Positions 7,495 through 15,437 of a DNA stretch of 64,000 bases are shown here, piece after piece (position 1 is the stretch's first letter; each line of letters starts with the position of its first letter). A program made the position numbers and the translations under genes. Source of the DNA: Flexivirga oryzae (lineage in GTDB: Bacteria > Actinomycetota > Actinomycetes > Actinomycetales > Dermatophilaceae); contig NZ_JACHVQ010000004.1 in the NCBI RefSeq assembly GCF_014190805.1, forward strand, positions 1 to 64,000, given 5' to 3'. The notes beneath the pieces were generated by a model. That model did no database searches. It saw nothing but the letters and a program-made list of their open reading frames with translations, and had not been told where the DNA came from.

Positions 7495-9060
7495 ATGCAG
7501 CAACCGGGGGTGTTGGCCAGGCGGGACACGGGACCCAGCACGGCGGCGACGGTTCGTGCGGGCAACCCGTCGAGGCTCGCCACCGCGGTGGTGTTCGTGC
7601 TGGCGCTGGTGCTCCGGCTCGGCGTCATACTCCGCAAGGGCGGCATACACGGGATCATCGGCTACGACTGCGGCGTCTACTTCGCGGGCGCGGACGCGCT
7701 GCTGCACGGCCGCCTGCCCTACCGCGACTTCACGATGGTGCACCCACCCGCGATCACCCTGGCCCTCGTGCCGTTCGCCGCGCTCACCCGGGTGACGACC
7801 GACTGGCACGCGTTCATCGTCGCGACCCTCGCGTTCTGCCTGCTCGGTGCGGTCAACGCGGTGCTCGTCGCTCTCCTGTGCCGGCGGCTCGGCATCGCGC
7901 TGCGAGGGGCGGTGCTCGCCGGGTTGTTCTACGCGGTCTGGTTCGGGGCGATCAGCGCCGAATTCCAGGTGAAGCTCGAGCCGTTGGCCAACTTCCTGCT
8001 GTTGCTCGGGCTGCTCGCCCTGCTGCGTGACCAACGGAGTCCCGGTCGCTGGTCGGCGCTGCTCGCCGGAGCAGTCATCGGGCTGCCGATGGCGGTGAAG
8101 ATCTGGTGGGTCGTGCCCGTCGTGCTGATCCTCGGCTGGCACGGCCTGTGTCGGCGCAGCCCTCGCGCCGTCGTCCACGCCGCGCTCGGTGCGGCCGCGA
8201 GCGTCACGGTGGTCTGCCTGCCGTTCTTCCTCGCCGACCCCTCCGGCATGTGGCAGGAAGTGGTCACCGGCCAGCTCGGCCGGCGGCGCAAGGTCCCTGT
8301 CCTGGACCGGCTGGCGCAACTGAGCACGGTGCCCGAGTTCGCCAAGCACCTCGACGCCGGACAGGTGCAGTTGGTTGCACTGCTGTTCCTCGTCCTCGGC
8401 GCGGCGGTGTTCGCCTTCGCGTGGTTGGGCAGCAGACGTGCCCGGTTCGTGGTCGTCCTGACGCTCGCCCAGCTGGTCGTGGTGCTGGCGGCACCGTCCT
8501 GGTTCGAGTACTACAGCGACTACCTCGCCGTCGGTCTCGCCGTGTGCATCGGCGCCGCCGCGGTCGCGGTCCGCCCGGAGCGACTGGCCGGCACACCCGC
8601 CGTGGCTCTCACCGCGGCCGTGCTCGTGGTCACCTGCCTGGTCACCGTCACCGGGGCGCGCGCGATCCCGTCGTATGCCGGAGCCGGTGCCCTCACCCGC
8701 GCCGTCCGACACGAGCGCTGCGTGATGTCGGACAACCCGACGGTGCTGCTGCGGCTGGACGCGCTGAGCAGGGGACTGGCCGCCGGGTGCCCGAACGCGA
8801 TCGACGTGACCGGACGCCGCATGGGTCCGGACCGGCCGGCGGCGCTGCGGAGAGCGCACCGCACCTGGGTCGACGCGCTGACGACCTACCTCGACTCCGG
8901 CGACGCGGCGGTGCTGGGACGCAACCACGACAAGCGGCTGCTCGCGGCGAGGCTGCGCCGGCACGGTGTCCTCGCAGCAGCCGACGGGCACGTCGTCTAC
9001 CGGGGCACGGGTTCCGCGGAGCACTCTCAGCGTCAGCTCAGGGCCCGGTTGCGATGGTGA
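7495..9060 (+). CDS. GT-C type multi-pass glycosyltransferase (DUF2029/GT87-like)
   Basis: A 521-residue polytopic membrane protein with about 10-12 hydrophobic segments starting at residue 29. The first extracytoplasmic loop contains GYDCGVYFAGADALLHG and YRDFTMVHPP, with the early Asp and the YRDF..HPP pattern typical of polyprenyl-phosphate-sugar-dependent GT-C enzymes, which transfer mannose or arabinose to cell-wall polymers or lipids. Start: ATG 7495, preceded by GACGCT and 6 nt; the frame is open upstream but that region is antisense to the regulator. Its stop overlaps the PAP2 gene. Acceptor and donor cannot be read from sequence. Confidence 0.75.
   Translation: MQQPGVLARRDTGPSTAATVRAGNPSRLATAVVFVLALVLRLGVILRKGGIHGIIGYDCGVYFAGADALLHGRLPYRDFTMVHPPAITLALVPFAALTRVTTDWHAFIVATLAFCLLGAVNAVLVALLCRRLGIALRGAVLAGLFYAVWFGAISAEFQVKLEPLANFLLLLGLLALLRDQRSPGRWSALLAGAVIGLPMAVKIWWVVPVVLILGWHGLCRRSPRAVVHAALGAAASVTVVCLPFFLADPSGMWQEVVTGQLGRRRKVPVLDRLAQLSTVPEFAKHLDAGQVQLVALLFLVLGAAVFAFAWLGSRRARFVVVLTLAQLVVVLAAPSWFEYYSDYLAVGLAVCIGAAAVAVRPERLAGTPAVALTAAVLVVTCLVTVTGARAIPSYAGAGALTRAVRHERCVMSDNPTVLLRLDALSRGLAAGCPNAIDVTGRRMGPDRPAALRRAHRTWVDALTTYLDSGDAAVLGRNHDKRLLAARLRRHGVLAAADGHVVYRGTGSAEHSQRQLRARLRW
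9026..9041 (+). promoter_or_regulatory. CTCAG-N6-CTCAG direct repeat upstream of the PAP2 gene
   Basis: CTCAG CGTCAG CTCAG with an 11-nt period, 12 nt before ATG 9054 and inside the end of the glycosyltransferase gene. One of four such sites within 5.7 kb. Confidence 0.5.
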
Positions 9061-9812
9061 CCGCGATGTTGCAACGCGATCCTCGGCAGTCGGCCACTGT
9101 CCGGCTGCCTCCCACCTCCGTCCTGGCACGTCCTCGTGCGCTCGTCGTGGCCGCGGTGCTCTACCTGCTCGGCCTGGCGATCGGGGTGTGGGCGGTGTCC
9201 GTCGGCGCGCGCCATACCGGCGAACTGCGCCTCGACCAGACCCTCGCCGCCGACCGTGGGACGGTGCTCGCCGACCTCGGCAGGGTGATCAACGTGGTCC
9301 TCGGCCCGGTGGTGGGACCCGTGTGGTTGGTGCTGATCTGCGTCCTCCTGTGGCGCACCCTCGGGCGGGTGGTCGCGCTGCGGGCCGCACTGCTGACCCT
9401 GGTCGGCTGGTTCTCCATCGAGGTCTTCAAGTGGATCTTCCACCGTCATCGGCCGCCGACCTCCGCCGTCCATGCCCTGGTGATCGAGCGGGGCGCGGAC
9501 AGTTTCCCCAGCGGGCACACGGCATTCACGGCGTCCCTGGTCGCCGGTCTCTTCCTCGCGCTCGCCGGACACCGTGCGCTGCGGAGGAACGTCCTCGCGC
9601 TCGGCCTGCCCCTCGTCGTGGTCGTCGCCGCCAGCCGGTTGCTGATCGGCGCGCACTACCTCGCGGACGTGACGGCGGCGCCGCTGCTCGCGTGGGGTTC
9701 GATCGCGATCGCCGTCGCGCTCGGATTCGGCGGCGTGGGGCCGGTGTTCCTGCCACCGTGGCTGCACGCTGTCGTCATACCGCACCGAAAGGGCAATACT
9801 CCTCACCCATGA
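9054..9812 (+). CDS. PAP2-type membrane phosphatase
   Basis: A 252-residue integral membrane phosphatase with six hydrophobic segments. All three PAP2 motifs are present: KWIFHRHRPP (K-x6-RP), SFPSGHTAF (PSGH) and SRLLIGAHYLADV (SR-x5-H-x3-D). Members dephosphorylate undecaprenyl diphosphate, phosphatidic acid or polyprenyl-linked phosphates on the outer face. Its linkage to a GT-C glycosyltransferase supports a polyprenyl-phosphate recycling role (inference). ATG 9054 is chosen (overlaps the upstream stop by 7 nt); GTG 9057 and ATG 9066 are alternatives. Its stop overlaps the ATG of response regulator 2. Confidence 0.88.
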   Translation: MVTAMLQRDPRQSATVRLPPTSVLARPRALVVAAVLYLLGLAIGVWAVSVGARHTGELRLDQTLAADRGTVLADLGRVINVVLGPVVGPVWLVLICVLLWRTLGRVVALRAALLTLVGWFSIEVFKWIFHRHRPPTSAVHALVIERGADSFPSGHTAFTASLVAGLFLALAGHRALRRNVLALGLPLVVVVAASRLLIGAHYLADVTAAPLLAWGSIAIAVALGFGGVGPVFLPPWLHAVVIPHRKGNTPHP

Positions 9813-10480
9813 GGGTTTTGGTGGTCGAGGACGAGGTGCCGCTCGCGCACCTCGTCCGGCGGGGGCTGACCAGGGCGGGGTTCGTCGTGGAGATCGCCCA
9901 CAACGGCGTCGACGGACTGTGGCTGGCGACCGAGCAGGGTTTTGACGCGATCGTGCTCGACATCATGCTCCCCGGCGTCCATGGGTATGACGTGCTGCGG
10001 CGGCTACGCGACCACGAGGTCTGGACGCCGGTGCTCATGCTGACCGCCAAGGACGGCGAGTTCGACCAGGTGGACGCGCTCGACCTGGGAGCAGACGACT
10101 ACCTGACCAAACCGTTCAGCTTCCCGGTCCTTGAGGCCCGGTTGCGTGCGTTGACCCGCCGCACCCCGGTCGCACGGCCGGTGATCATGGCGGCGGGCGG
10201 TCTGCGGCTCGACCCAGCTGCCACGCGAGTGTTCCGCGGCGACACCGAAATCGACCTGACACCCAAGGAGTTCAGCCTGCTGCGGTTCCTGATGCGGCGG
10301 CCCGGTGTGACCGTCAGCAAGGCGGAGATCCTGCAGCACGTGTGGGATCCGGCGTTCGACGGTGACGACAACGTGGTCGAGGTGTATGTCGGCTACCTGC
10401 GGCGGAAGATCGACCGGCCGTTCGGCACCGACACCATCAGCACGGTCCGCGGGATCGGCTACCGGTTCGAGGACTCCTGA
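9809..10480 (+). CDS. OmpR/PhoB-type response regulator 2
   Basis: A 223-residue regulator closely similar in its receiver domain to the one at 6703-7377 (both share HNG-x-DGLW and LDIMLPG). Phospho-acceptor D51, Thr in LMLTAKD, Lys in LTKPF; C-terminal winged helix ending in VRGIGYRFED. ATG 9809 overlaps the PAP2 stop (ATGA), so it is translationally coupled to the phosphatase. Its 3' end overlaps the 3' end of the convergent sensor kinase by 22 bp. Most likely partner of that kinase despite the unusual tail-to-tail arrangement. Confidence 0.92.
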   Translation: MRVLVVEDEVPLAHLVRRGLTRAGFVVEIAHNGVDGLWLATEQGFDAIVLDIMLPGVHGYDVLRRLRDHEVWTPVLMLTAKDGEFDQVDALDLGADDYLTKPFSFPVLEARLRALTRRTPVARPVIMAAGGLRLDPAATRVFRGDTEIDLTPKEFSLLRFLMRRPGVTVSKAEILQHVWDPAFDGDDNVVEVYVGYLRRKIDRPFGTDTISTVRGIGYRFEDS

Positions 10481-11844
10481 GGTGCGGGCAGCGACACGGT
10501 GAACCTGGCGCCGCCGAGCGGGGAGGCGTCGGCACGCACCTCGCCGCCTGCGCTGTGCACCAGCTCGCGGACGATGGCCAGTCCGAGTCCGAAGCCGCCG
10601 GCGTCCCGGCTGCGTCCTTCGTCGAGGCGGAGGAACCGGTCGAACACGCGCTCGCGGTCCGTGGCCGCGATACCGGGGCCGTCGTCGTCGACCGTCACCA
10701 GCGCGGCGCCGCCGGGACCGGTGGCCGTGGTGACGACGACCTCCCCGGTGGCGTGCCGGATCCCGTTGTCCACCAGGTTGCGCAGGATCCGCTCGACGGG
10801 TGCTCGGGGTGCCCAGGCCCGGCTCGGGCTGCCGGCATACCGCACGGTGACGTGCTCCTCGCCGCGCCACCGGCCGACCTCGGCCTGTGCGAGGTCGTCC
10901 AGATCCACCTCGACGGCCGGTGCGGAGGACCGGCGTTCGTCGATCCGGGCCAGCAACAGCAGGTCGCCGATCAGCGTGTTCATCCGGCCCAGCTCGGCAT
11001 GCACGGTGGGCTCGACGACCGGCCATTCGCCGGCCGGGTCCGCCGACGCCAGGTCGGCCGCCGCCTGCAGGGTCGCGAGGGGCGACCGCAACTCGTGGCT
11101 CGCGTCGGCGACGAAGCGCTGCTGGCGGGTCTGCGAGGATTCCAGGCGATCCAGCATCCTGTTCAACGTCACTGCCAGCGCTGCGATCTCGTCCTTCTGC
11201 GGCGGCACCTCGACCCTGCTGTCGAGATGGCCCGCCTCGATCGCGTCGACCTCGGAGCGCATGCGGTCCACGGGTGCGAGCGCCCGGCCGGCGACCCACC
11301 AGGCAAGGGCGGCAGCGAGCGCGGTCAGCACGGGGGTGCCGAGCAGCAGGATCTTCGCGTCGGTGCTGATCGCCTCGTGCTGGGCCTGTTGCGACGCGGA
11401 CACCTGCACCACGTAGTGCGTGCCGCCGGCCTCCACGCCGCGGGACACGACCATCGGGTTGTCGATGTCGCCGGGCCACCACCAGTGGCGTGCGCCACGC
11501 ACGACACGGTGGTCGGCTGCCGGCCGGTCCGCGCTGAGCGGCGCCGTCACCTCGTGCGGCGACGAGAGCCGGACGTGGCCGGCGTCGTCGATCACCACGG
11601 TCCGCATCGCCGAGTCGGTGCCGAGCAGCACCGTTTCCGTGACTCCGTCCCGGTGCACGGCGGCGACCACCGCATCCGCCTGCTGCGACACCCGCGACGT
11701 CAGGCTGCCGGTCAGGGACCGCTGCAGCAGGTTCGCCAGCACGAAGACCCCGACGAGCAGTGGGACGATCACCACCACCGCCGTGACGGCGGCCAGCCAC
11801 GGTCGCAGTCCGCGTGCGCGCGGCGCGGTCAGCGAGATCACCAC
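10459..11844 (-). CDS. Sensor histidine kinase (HAMP, HisKA, HATPase)
   Basis: A 461-residue membrane kinase: TM1 about residues 14-40, an extracytoplasmic sensor of about 120 residues, TM2 about 165-190, HAMP (PVDRMRSEVDAIEAGHLDSRV), HisKA with phospho-accepting His250 (DASHELRSP), then N box (ILRNLVDNGIRHA), G1 (DDDGPGI) and G2 (GFGLGLAIV). Start is GTG 11844. It is convergent with response regulator 2 and overlaps its 3' end by 22 bp. A perfect CTCAG-N6-CTCAG repeat lies 38 nt upstream of the start, suggesting feedback control by its own phosphorelay. Confidence 0.93.
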   Translation of the reverse strand: MVISLTAPRARGLRPWLAAVTAVVVIVPLLVGVFVLANLLQRSLTGSLTSRVSQQADAVVAAVHRDGVTETVLLGTDSAMRTVVIDDAGHVRLSSPHEVTAPLSADRPAADHRVVRGARHWWWPGDIDNPMVVSRGVEAGGTHYVVQVSASQQAQHEAISTDAKILLLGTPVLTALAAALAWWVAGRALAPVDRMRSEVDAIEAGHLDSRVEVPPQKDEIAALAVTLNRMLDRLESSQTRQQRFVADASHELRSPLATLQAAADLASADPAGEWPVVEPTVHAELGRMNTLIGDLLLLARIDERRSSAPAVEVDLDDLAQAEVGRWRGEEHVTVRYAGSPSRAWAPRAPVERILRNLVDNGIRHATGEVVVTTATGPGGAALVTVDDDGPGIAATDRERVFDRFLRLDEGRSRDAGGFGLGLAIVRELVHSAGGEVRADASPLGGARFTVSLPAPQESSNR

Positions 11845-11882
11845 GTCATACTGCGCCAGAAGACCGCTGCCGGGTGGGGCAT

Positions 11883-11898
11883 CTCAGGGTTCTCTCAG
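11883..11898. promoter_or_regulatory. CTCAG-N6-CTCAG direct repeat upstream of the sensor kinase
   Basis: Plus-strand CTCAG GGTTCT CTCAG between the kinase start (11844) and the lipoprotein stop (11914). Its core is nearly identical to the site at 7400-7415 (GGTTCT versus GGTGCT). Confidence 0.6.
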
Positions 11899-11913
11899 CG
11901 CGCGGGCGGGGAT

Positions 11914-12978
11914 TCAGGAGGTCGCGCTCGCTGTCCCGCCGCCTTTCGGGGCGCACATCGCCCACGGGGCATCGCCGGTGTGCAGCATCTGCGGGACGAG
12001 CAGCGGCCGGCCGCCGATGGTGTAACGGATGGTCGGGCCCTTCCTGGTGAGCGCGAAGTGCGCGATCGACTGGTAGGGCTCGTTGTTGACCAGTGACTTC
12101 TGCGCGAGGAGTGCCTTGCGGTGGGGCAGGTCGCTCGTGGCGGCGTCCTCGGACGGGTAGGAGACCGTTGCGATGCTCTTGTTGTCGTTGAGGACCGCCG
12201 CCGCGGTTGCCGAAACCGTGCCGAGCGGTCCGAGCTGTTTCAGCTGCGCCGGGGTGGAGTTCCGCGGTGTGATGCAGGCGCCGCTGCCGGTGGTGATCGA
12301 CACGTAGTCGGCGGTCTTGATCGGCGCGACCACCTGGCGGACCGCCCGGTCGTTGGCGAGTGACTTCGCGTCGGACGGCAACTCGAGGTCGGTGACCGTG
12401 TTGCTGCTCACCATCAGGTGTTTGTCGGGATAGAAGCGCACGTTCCGTCCGATGCTGAGGAGGAGGCCGTAGTCGGTGTCGTCGTGCACGGTCTTGAGGG
12501 AGGGTGCGGTGAACCGGTGGCCCTTCGCGGTGTACCCGTGGTCGATCAGTGACGTCTCGATCGTGGAGATCTTGACGCCGGACAGGAACTGCACGTAGTG
12601 CACCATCTTCTCGGTCCTGGCGTCCGTGGCCGTGGCCGACCAGTCGATGTCCAGTGCCGACCATCCCCAGTCGTCCATGGCGCGGAAGTAGGTCCACAGT
12701 CCGCTCTCGGTGAAGGACGCGTTCTGCAGTGCCTTCAGGAAGCGGTCGTCCTTCGACAGATCCCCGTCCTCCCCGCGGCTGAAGCCGTGCGCGATCATCC
12801 ACGGGGAGCTGTCGCCGAACTCCACACTCGTCGAGCCGACGGGCAGGTAGATCAAGGCGGTCCCGAGACTGCCGTCCTTGGTGGTGGGTGGCAGGGGGTC
12901 GGCCCCGTCCCCGCCGCCGCAGCCACTCAACGCCACTGCCCCCGCCGCTGCTGCGACCAACCACGCACGTCTCCCCAT
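11914..12978 (-). CDS. Putative lipoprotein of unknown function
   Basis: A 354-residue exported protein: basic N-terminus (MGRRAW), hydrophobic stretch, and a lipobox VALSGC with lipidated Cys20, then a Pro/Thr-rich linker. I recognise no enzyme motif in the mature part, which looks like a globular extracellular domain. A recognisable feature is a run of Ser/Thr-rich strands in the second half. The frame is open to 13251 but ATG 12978 gives the only sensible signal peptide. It shares a 91-bp divergent region, with a CTCAG repeat, with the COG4705 gene. It could be an accessory sensor or envelope maintenance lipoprotein (speculative). Confidence 0.7.
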   Translation of the reverse strand: MGRRAWLVAAAAGAVALSGCGGGDGADPLPPTTKDGSLGTALIYLPVGSTSVEFGDSSPWMIAHGFSRGEDGDLSKDDRFLKALQNASFTESGLWTYFRAMDDWGWSALDIDWSATATDARTEKMVHYVQFLSGVKISTIETSLIDHGYTAKGHRFTAPSLKTVHDDTDYGLLLSIGRNVRFYPDKHLMVSSNTVTDLELPSDAKSLANDRAVRQVVAPIKTADYVSITTGSGACITPRNSTPAQLKQLGPLGTVSATAAAVLNDNKSIATVSYPSEDAATSDLPHRKALLAQKSLVNNEPYQSIAHFALTRKGPTIRYTIGGRPLLVPQMLHTGDAPWAMCAPKGGGTASATS

Positions 12979-13030
12979 GGCGGAGCAGGCTAACAAAGCC
13001 CGGCCCCCTACGGGTCGGACGAAGCGGCCC

Positions 13031-13046
13031 CTCAGTGGTTCCTCAG
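13031..13046 (+). promoter_or_regulatory. CTCAG-N6-CTCAG direct repeat in the lipoprotein/COG4705 divergent region
   Basis: CTCAG TGGTTC CTCAG, 11-nt period, 23 nt before GTG 13070. This is the same orientation and almost the same distance as at response regulator 1. Confidence 0.6.
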
Positions 13047-13069
13047 CGGGCGGACCGCACCATACGGTC

Positions 13070-13858
13070 GTGACCATCTCCTCCACCCGCCCGGATCGTG
13101 CCACTGCCGTCTCCTGGGTCGCTCCGGTCGGGGTGACGTTCTGGGCCCTCAAACTCCTCACGACCGCCTTCGGCGAAGCAGCATCCGACGGCCTGGCCGG
13201 GATCAGCCCGGCGCTCGCCGTCCTGGTCGGCGTCGCCGGCATCGTGATCACGCTCCGGTGGCAGACGCGCTCGCACTCGTTCGTCGCCCGGCGTTACTGG
13301 TCCGCGGTCGCCGCTGTGGCGGTCTTCGGCACCATGCTCGCGGACGGCCTGCACGTGGCGCTCGGTCTGCCCTACCCGGTCACGAGCGTGTTGTATGCCG
13401 TGGCGACCGCCTCGGTCTTCGTGGTGTGGCGGCGCTGCGAGGGGACCATCTCGATCCACGACATCTTCACGGTGCGTCGCGAGCGGTTCTACTGGGCCGC
13501 CGTCATGTGCACCTTCGCGCTCGGCACGGCCGTCGGTGATCTTACCGCTGCCACACTGGGGCTCGGATACTGGCCGTCTGCAGTGCTTTTCGCGATTCTG
13601 ATCGCCATACCCGCGCTGGTGTGGCGTGCGACCGGGCGACACGAGGTGCTGTGGTTCTGGTGCGCGTATGTGCTGACCCGGCCACTGGGTGCGTCGATCG
13701 CCGACGGGCTGGCCAAGCCGGCGTCCATGGGGCGTGGGATGGGTCTGGGGGACGTACCCGTTGCGTGCATCATCGGTCTGCTGCTCGTGGGCGCCGTCGT
13801 ACTGTTCGCCGGCCCCGGCGGGCGACCGGCCGCTCCACGACGCCAGGGTGTGTCCTGA
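13070..13858 (+). CDS. COG4705-type multi-pass membrane protein
   Basis: A 262-residue membrane protein with about eight segments built from four internal repeats, each with an (F/L)G-x-x-x-x-D-like motif: FWALKLLTTAFGEAASD, VFGTMLADGL, FALGTAVGDLTA and LTRPLGASIADGLA. This is the pattern of COG4705 proteins (uncharacterised membrane-anchored). Function is unknown. Start is GTG 13070. In this island it is paired with a lipoprotein, a two-component system and a CTCAG box, so it is likely an envelope-stress or transport target gene (inference). Confidence 0.7.
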   Translation: MTISSTRPDRATAVSWVAPVGVTFWALKLLTTAFGEAASDGLAGISPALAVLVGVAGIVITLRWQTRSHSFVARRYWSAVAAVAVFGTMLADGLHVALGLPYPVTSVLYAVATASVFVVWRRCEGTISIHDIFTVRRERFYWAAVMCTFALGTAVGDLTAATLGLGYWPSAVLFAILIAIPALVWRATGRHEVLWFWCAYVLTRPLGASIADGLAKPASMGRGMGLGDVPVACIIGLLLVGAVVLFAGPGGRPAAPRRQGVS

Positions 13859-13866
13859 CCCGCCGC

Positions 13867-13872
13867 TACCGT
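13867..13872 (+). promoter_or_regulatory. Leaderless -10 hexamer TACCGT for the DinB gene
   Basis: TACCGT, 6 nt (cgacgg), then ATG 13879. Confidence 0.5.
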
Positions 13873-13878
13873 CGACGG

Positions 13879-14709
13879 ATGGCCAGTTTCACCAGCTCCG
13901 ACGAACTGCGCGGCGCGACCTTCCACGAGGTCGACCTGCGCGAGGCGAAGTTCACCGACGTCACCCTGCGGGACGCCACCTTGCGAGAGGTCAGTCTCCG
14001 CGGCGCACGCGTCACGAGCGCGGACCTGTCCGAGACCGTGCTGCGCGGTGTCGACGTGCAGGATGTCGAGATCGACAGTCCGTGGTTGTTCGACGGCGAC
14101 CACTACCTGCGGATCAACGGCGTCGACGTGCGCGCCTTCGTCGACGCCGAGCTCAACAGGCGTTTCCCCGGTCGCGAGTTGCGTGCCGCGGACACGCCCC
14201 AGGGGCTGCGGGCGGCGTGGGACGCGGTGCAGCGCACCTGGGCCGCGACGATCGAGCGCGCCGGTGCGATGCCGGCCGGCACGGTCGAGGAGTCGGTCGC
14301 CGGCGAGTGGTCCTTCGCCCAGACGCTGCGGCATCTCGTGATGGCGACCGACGTGTGGCTGGGCCGAGCGATCCTGCGCAAGGAGAACCCCTACCACCCG
14401 GCCGGCCTGCCCAACGACGACGGCGGGGGCGAGACCGCGGCATACACCGACACCTCTGTGTTCTCCGCGAACGCCCCGTCCTACGACGAGGTGCTCGCGG
14501 CACGCGCCGACCGGGTGGGGATGGTCACGGAGTTCCTGGCGTCGGTCACCCCCGAGGTGCTGGCCGAGCCACGGCCGAACCCGCACGATCCGCAGTATGA
14601 CGAGACGGTGCTGCACTGCGTGCACACCATCCTCGACGAGCACTGGGAGCACCACCGCTACGCCGTGCGTGACCTGGACGCGCTCAGTGCTGGGCAGGCA
14701 TCCGGCTGA
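13879..14709 (+). CDS. Pentapeptide-repeat plus DinB-type four-helix protein
   Basis: A 276-residue protein in two parts. Residues about 5-65 are short pentapeptide-like repeats (LRGATF, LREAKF, LRDATL, LRGARV, LSETVL). Residues about 100-265 are a DinB-superfamily bundle with the metal-site histidines expected in LRHLVMATD and LDEHWEHHRY. DinB relatives include thiol-dependent transferases that use mycothiol or bacillithiol. Start ATG 13879 follows a leaderless -10. The 3' end overlaps that of the convergent GntR gene by 26 bp. Confidence 0.75.
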   Translation: MASFTSSDELRGATFHEVDLREAKFTDVTLRDATLREVSLRGARVTSADLSETVLRGVDVQDVEIDSPWLFDGDHYLRINGVDVRAFVDAELNRRFPGRELRAADTPQGLRAAWDAVQRTWAATIERAGAMPAGTVEESVAGEWSFAQTLRHLVMATDVWLGRAILRKENPYHPAGLPNDDGGGETAAYTDTSVFSANAPSYDEVLAARADRVGMVTEFLASVTPEVLAEPRPNPHDPQYDETVLHCVHTILDEHWEHHRYAVRDLDALSAGQASG

Positions 14710-15340
14710 TCGTCCCGTGCCGTGAGGTCTGGTGGGTGTCCAGCAACTGCGCGAAACGCACCCAGTCACGGCGCCGCGCATGCTCGACCATCGCGTGGTG
14801 CTCCTCGAGCACGCTCTCCGGGTCCTCGATGATGACCGGTGCACTCCGCGCAGTCGACTGCAGCTGACGGTCCTGCACCCGGTCGTACAGGGTGAGCATC
14901 GTCGCGTTGCCGGCCAACTCCACGAACGTCCGGTGGAACTTCAGTGACCGCTGGTTGAAGGCGGCGAAATCCCCGGCTGCCAGGTCTTTTCGCTGGTCCT
15001 CGATCGAGTCCTGGAGTGCGTCGAGCAACGGGGCGCTGCGGTCCGGGTCGGCCCGCAGCACGCCCGCGGTCTCCAACGCGTGGCGCACCTCGGCGGCGTC
15101 GCGGATCTCGTCATACGTCAGCTCGCGGACCAGGGCTCCGCGTTGCGGATAGATCGACACCCACCCCTCGCTCTGCAGCCGGCTGAGGGCCGCGCGCACG
15201 GGCGTGCGGCTGACCCCGAGCTCCTGAGCGAGGGCGTTCTCACTGAGCATCGAGCCGGGAGGCAGGGTGCCCGCGACGATGTCGTGCCGGATGCGGTCGT
15301 ACGCACGCGTGCTCGCGTCACCGCGCCGTGCCGTTGCCAT
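14684..15340 (-). CDS. GntR-family (FCD) regulator of the MFS/amidohydrolase locus
   Basis: A 218-residue regulator: wHTH in residues about 8-75 (SENALAQELGVSRTPVRAALSRL) and an FCD domain with the acidic/histidine metal pocket (FNQRSLKFHRTFVEL, EEHHAMVEHA). Start chosen at ATG 15340 because GGAGGG lies 4 nt ahead; the frame is open another 11 codons. It is divergent from the MFS gene across a 97-bp region containing an imperfect dyad. By position it likely represses the transporter and perhaps the M20 hydrolase. Confidence 0.87.
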   Translation of the reverse strand: MATARRGDASTRAYDRIRHDIVAGTLPPGSMLSENALAQELGVSRTPVRAALSRLQSEGWVSIYPQRGALVRELTYDEIRDAAEVRHALETAGVLRADPDRSAPLLDALQDSIEDQRKDLAAGDFAAFNQRSLKFHRTFVELAGNATMLTLYDRVQDRQLQSTARSAPVIIEDPESVLEEHHAMVEHARRRDWVRFAQLLDTHQTSRHGTISRMPAQH

Positions 15341-15407
15341 CGCACCCTCCGGGTCGGGATCGTCTGCGAGCACTGTCTCACGAAAGGACTTTCGCAGCTA
15401 GCACACA

Positions 15408-15423
15408 ACTTGTATCCTAGTTG
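15408..15423. promoter_or_regulatory. Imperfect dyad AACTTGTATCCTAGTT, candidate GntR operator
   Basis: A 16-bp partial palindrome with AACT/AGTT arms just upstream of the MFS gene. It resembles FCD-type GntR operators, and a related TTGTATGCATACAA palindrome is found at 33008. Confidence 0.4.
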
Positions 15424-15437
15424 CGAGGAGGCAACAC

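Noticed and set aside
7468..9129. A 553-codon antisense frame over the glycosyltransferase, and similar ones at 3681-4934 and 50030-51334
   Set aside because: Composition-driven shadow frames without recognisable motifs; the plus-strand genes have full family signatures.
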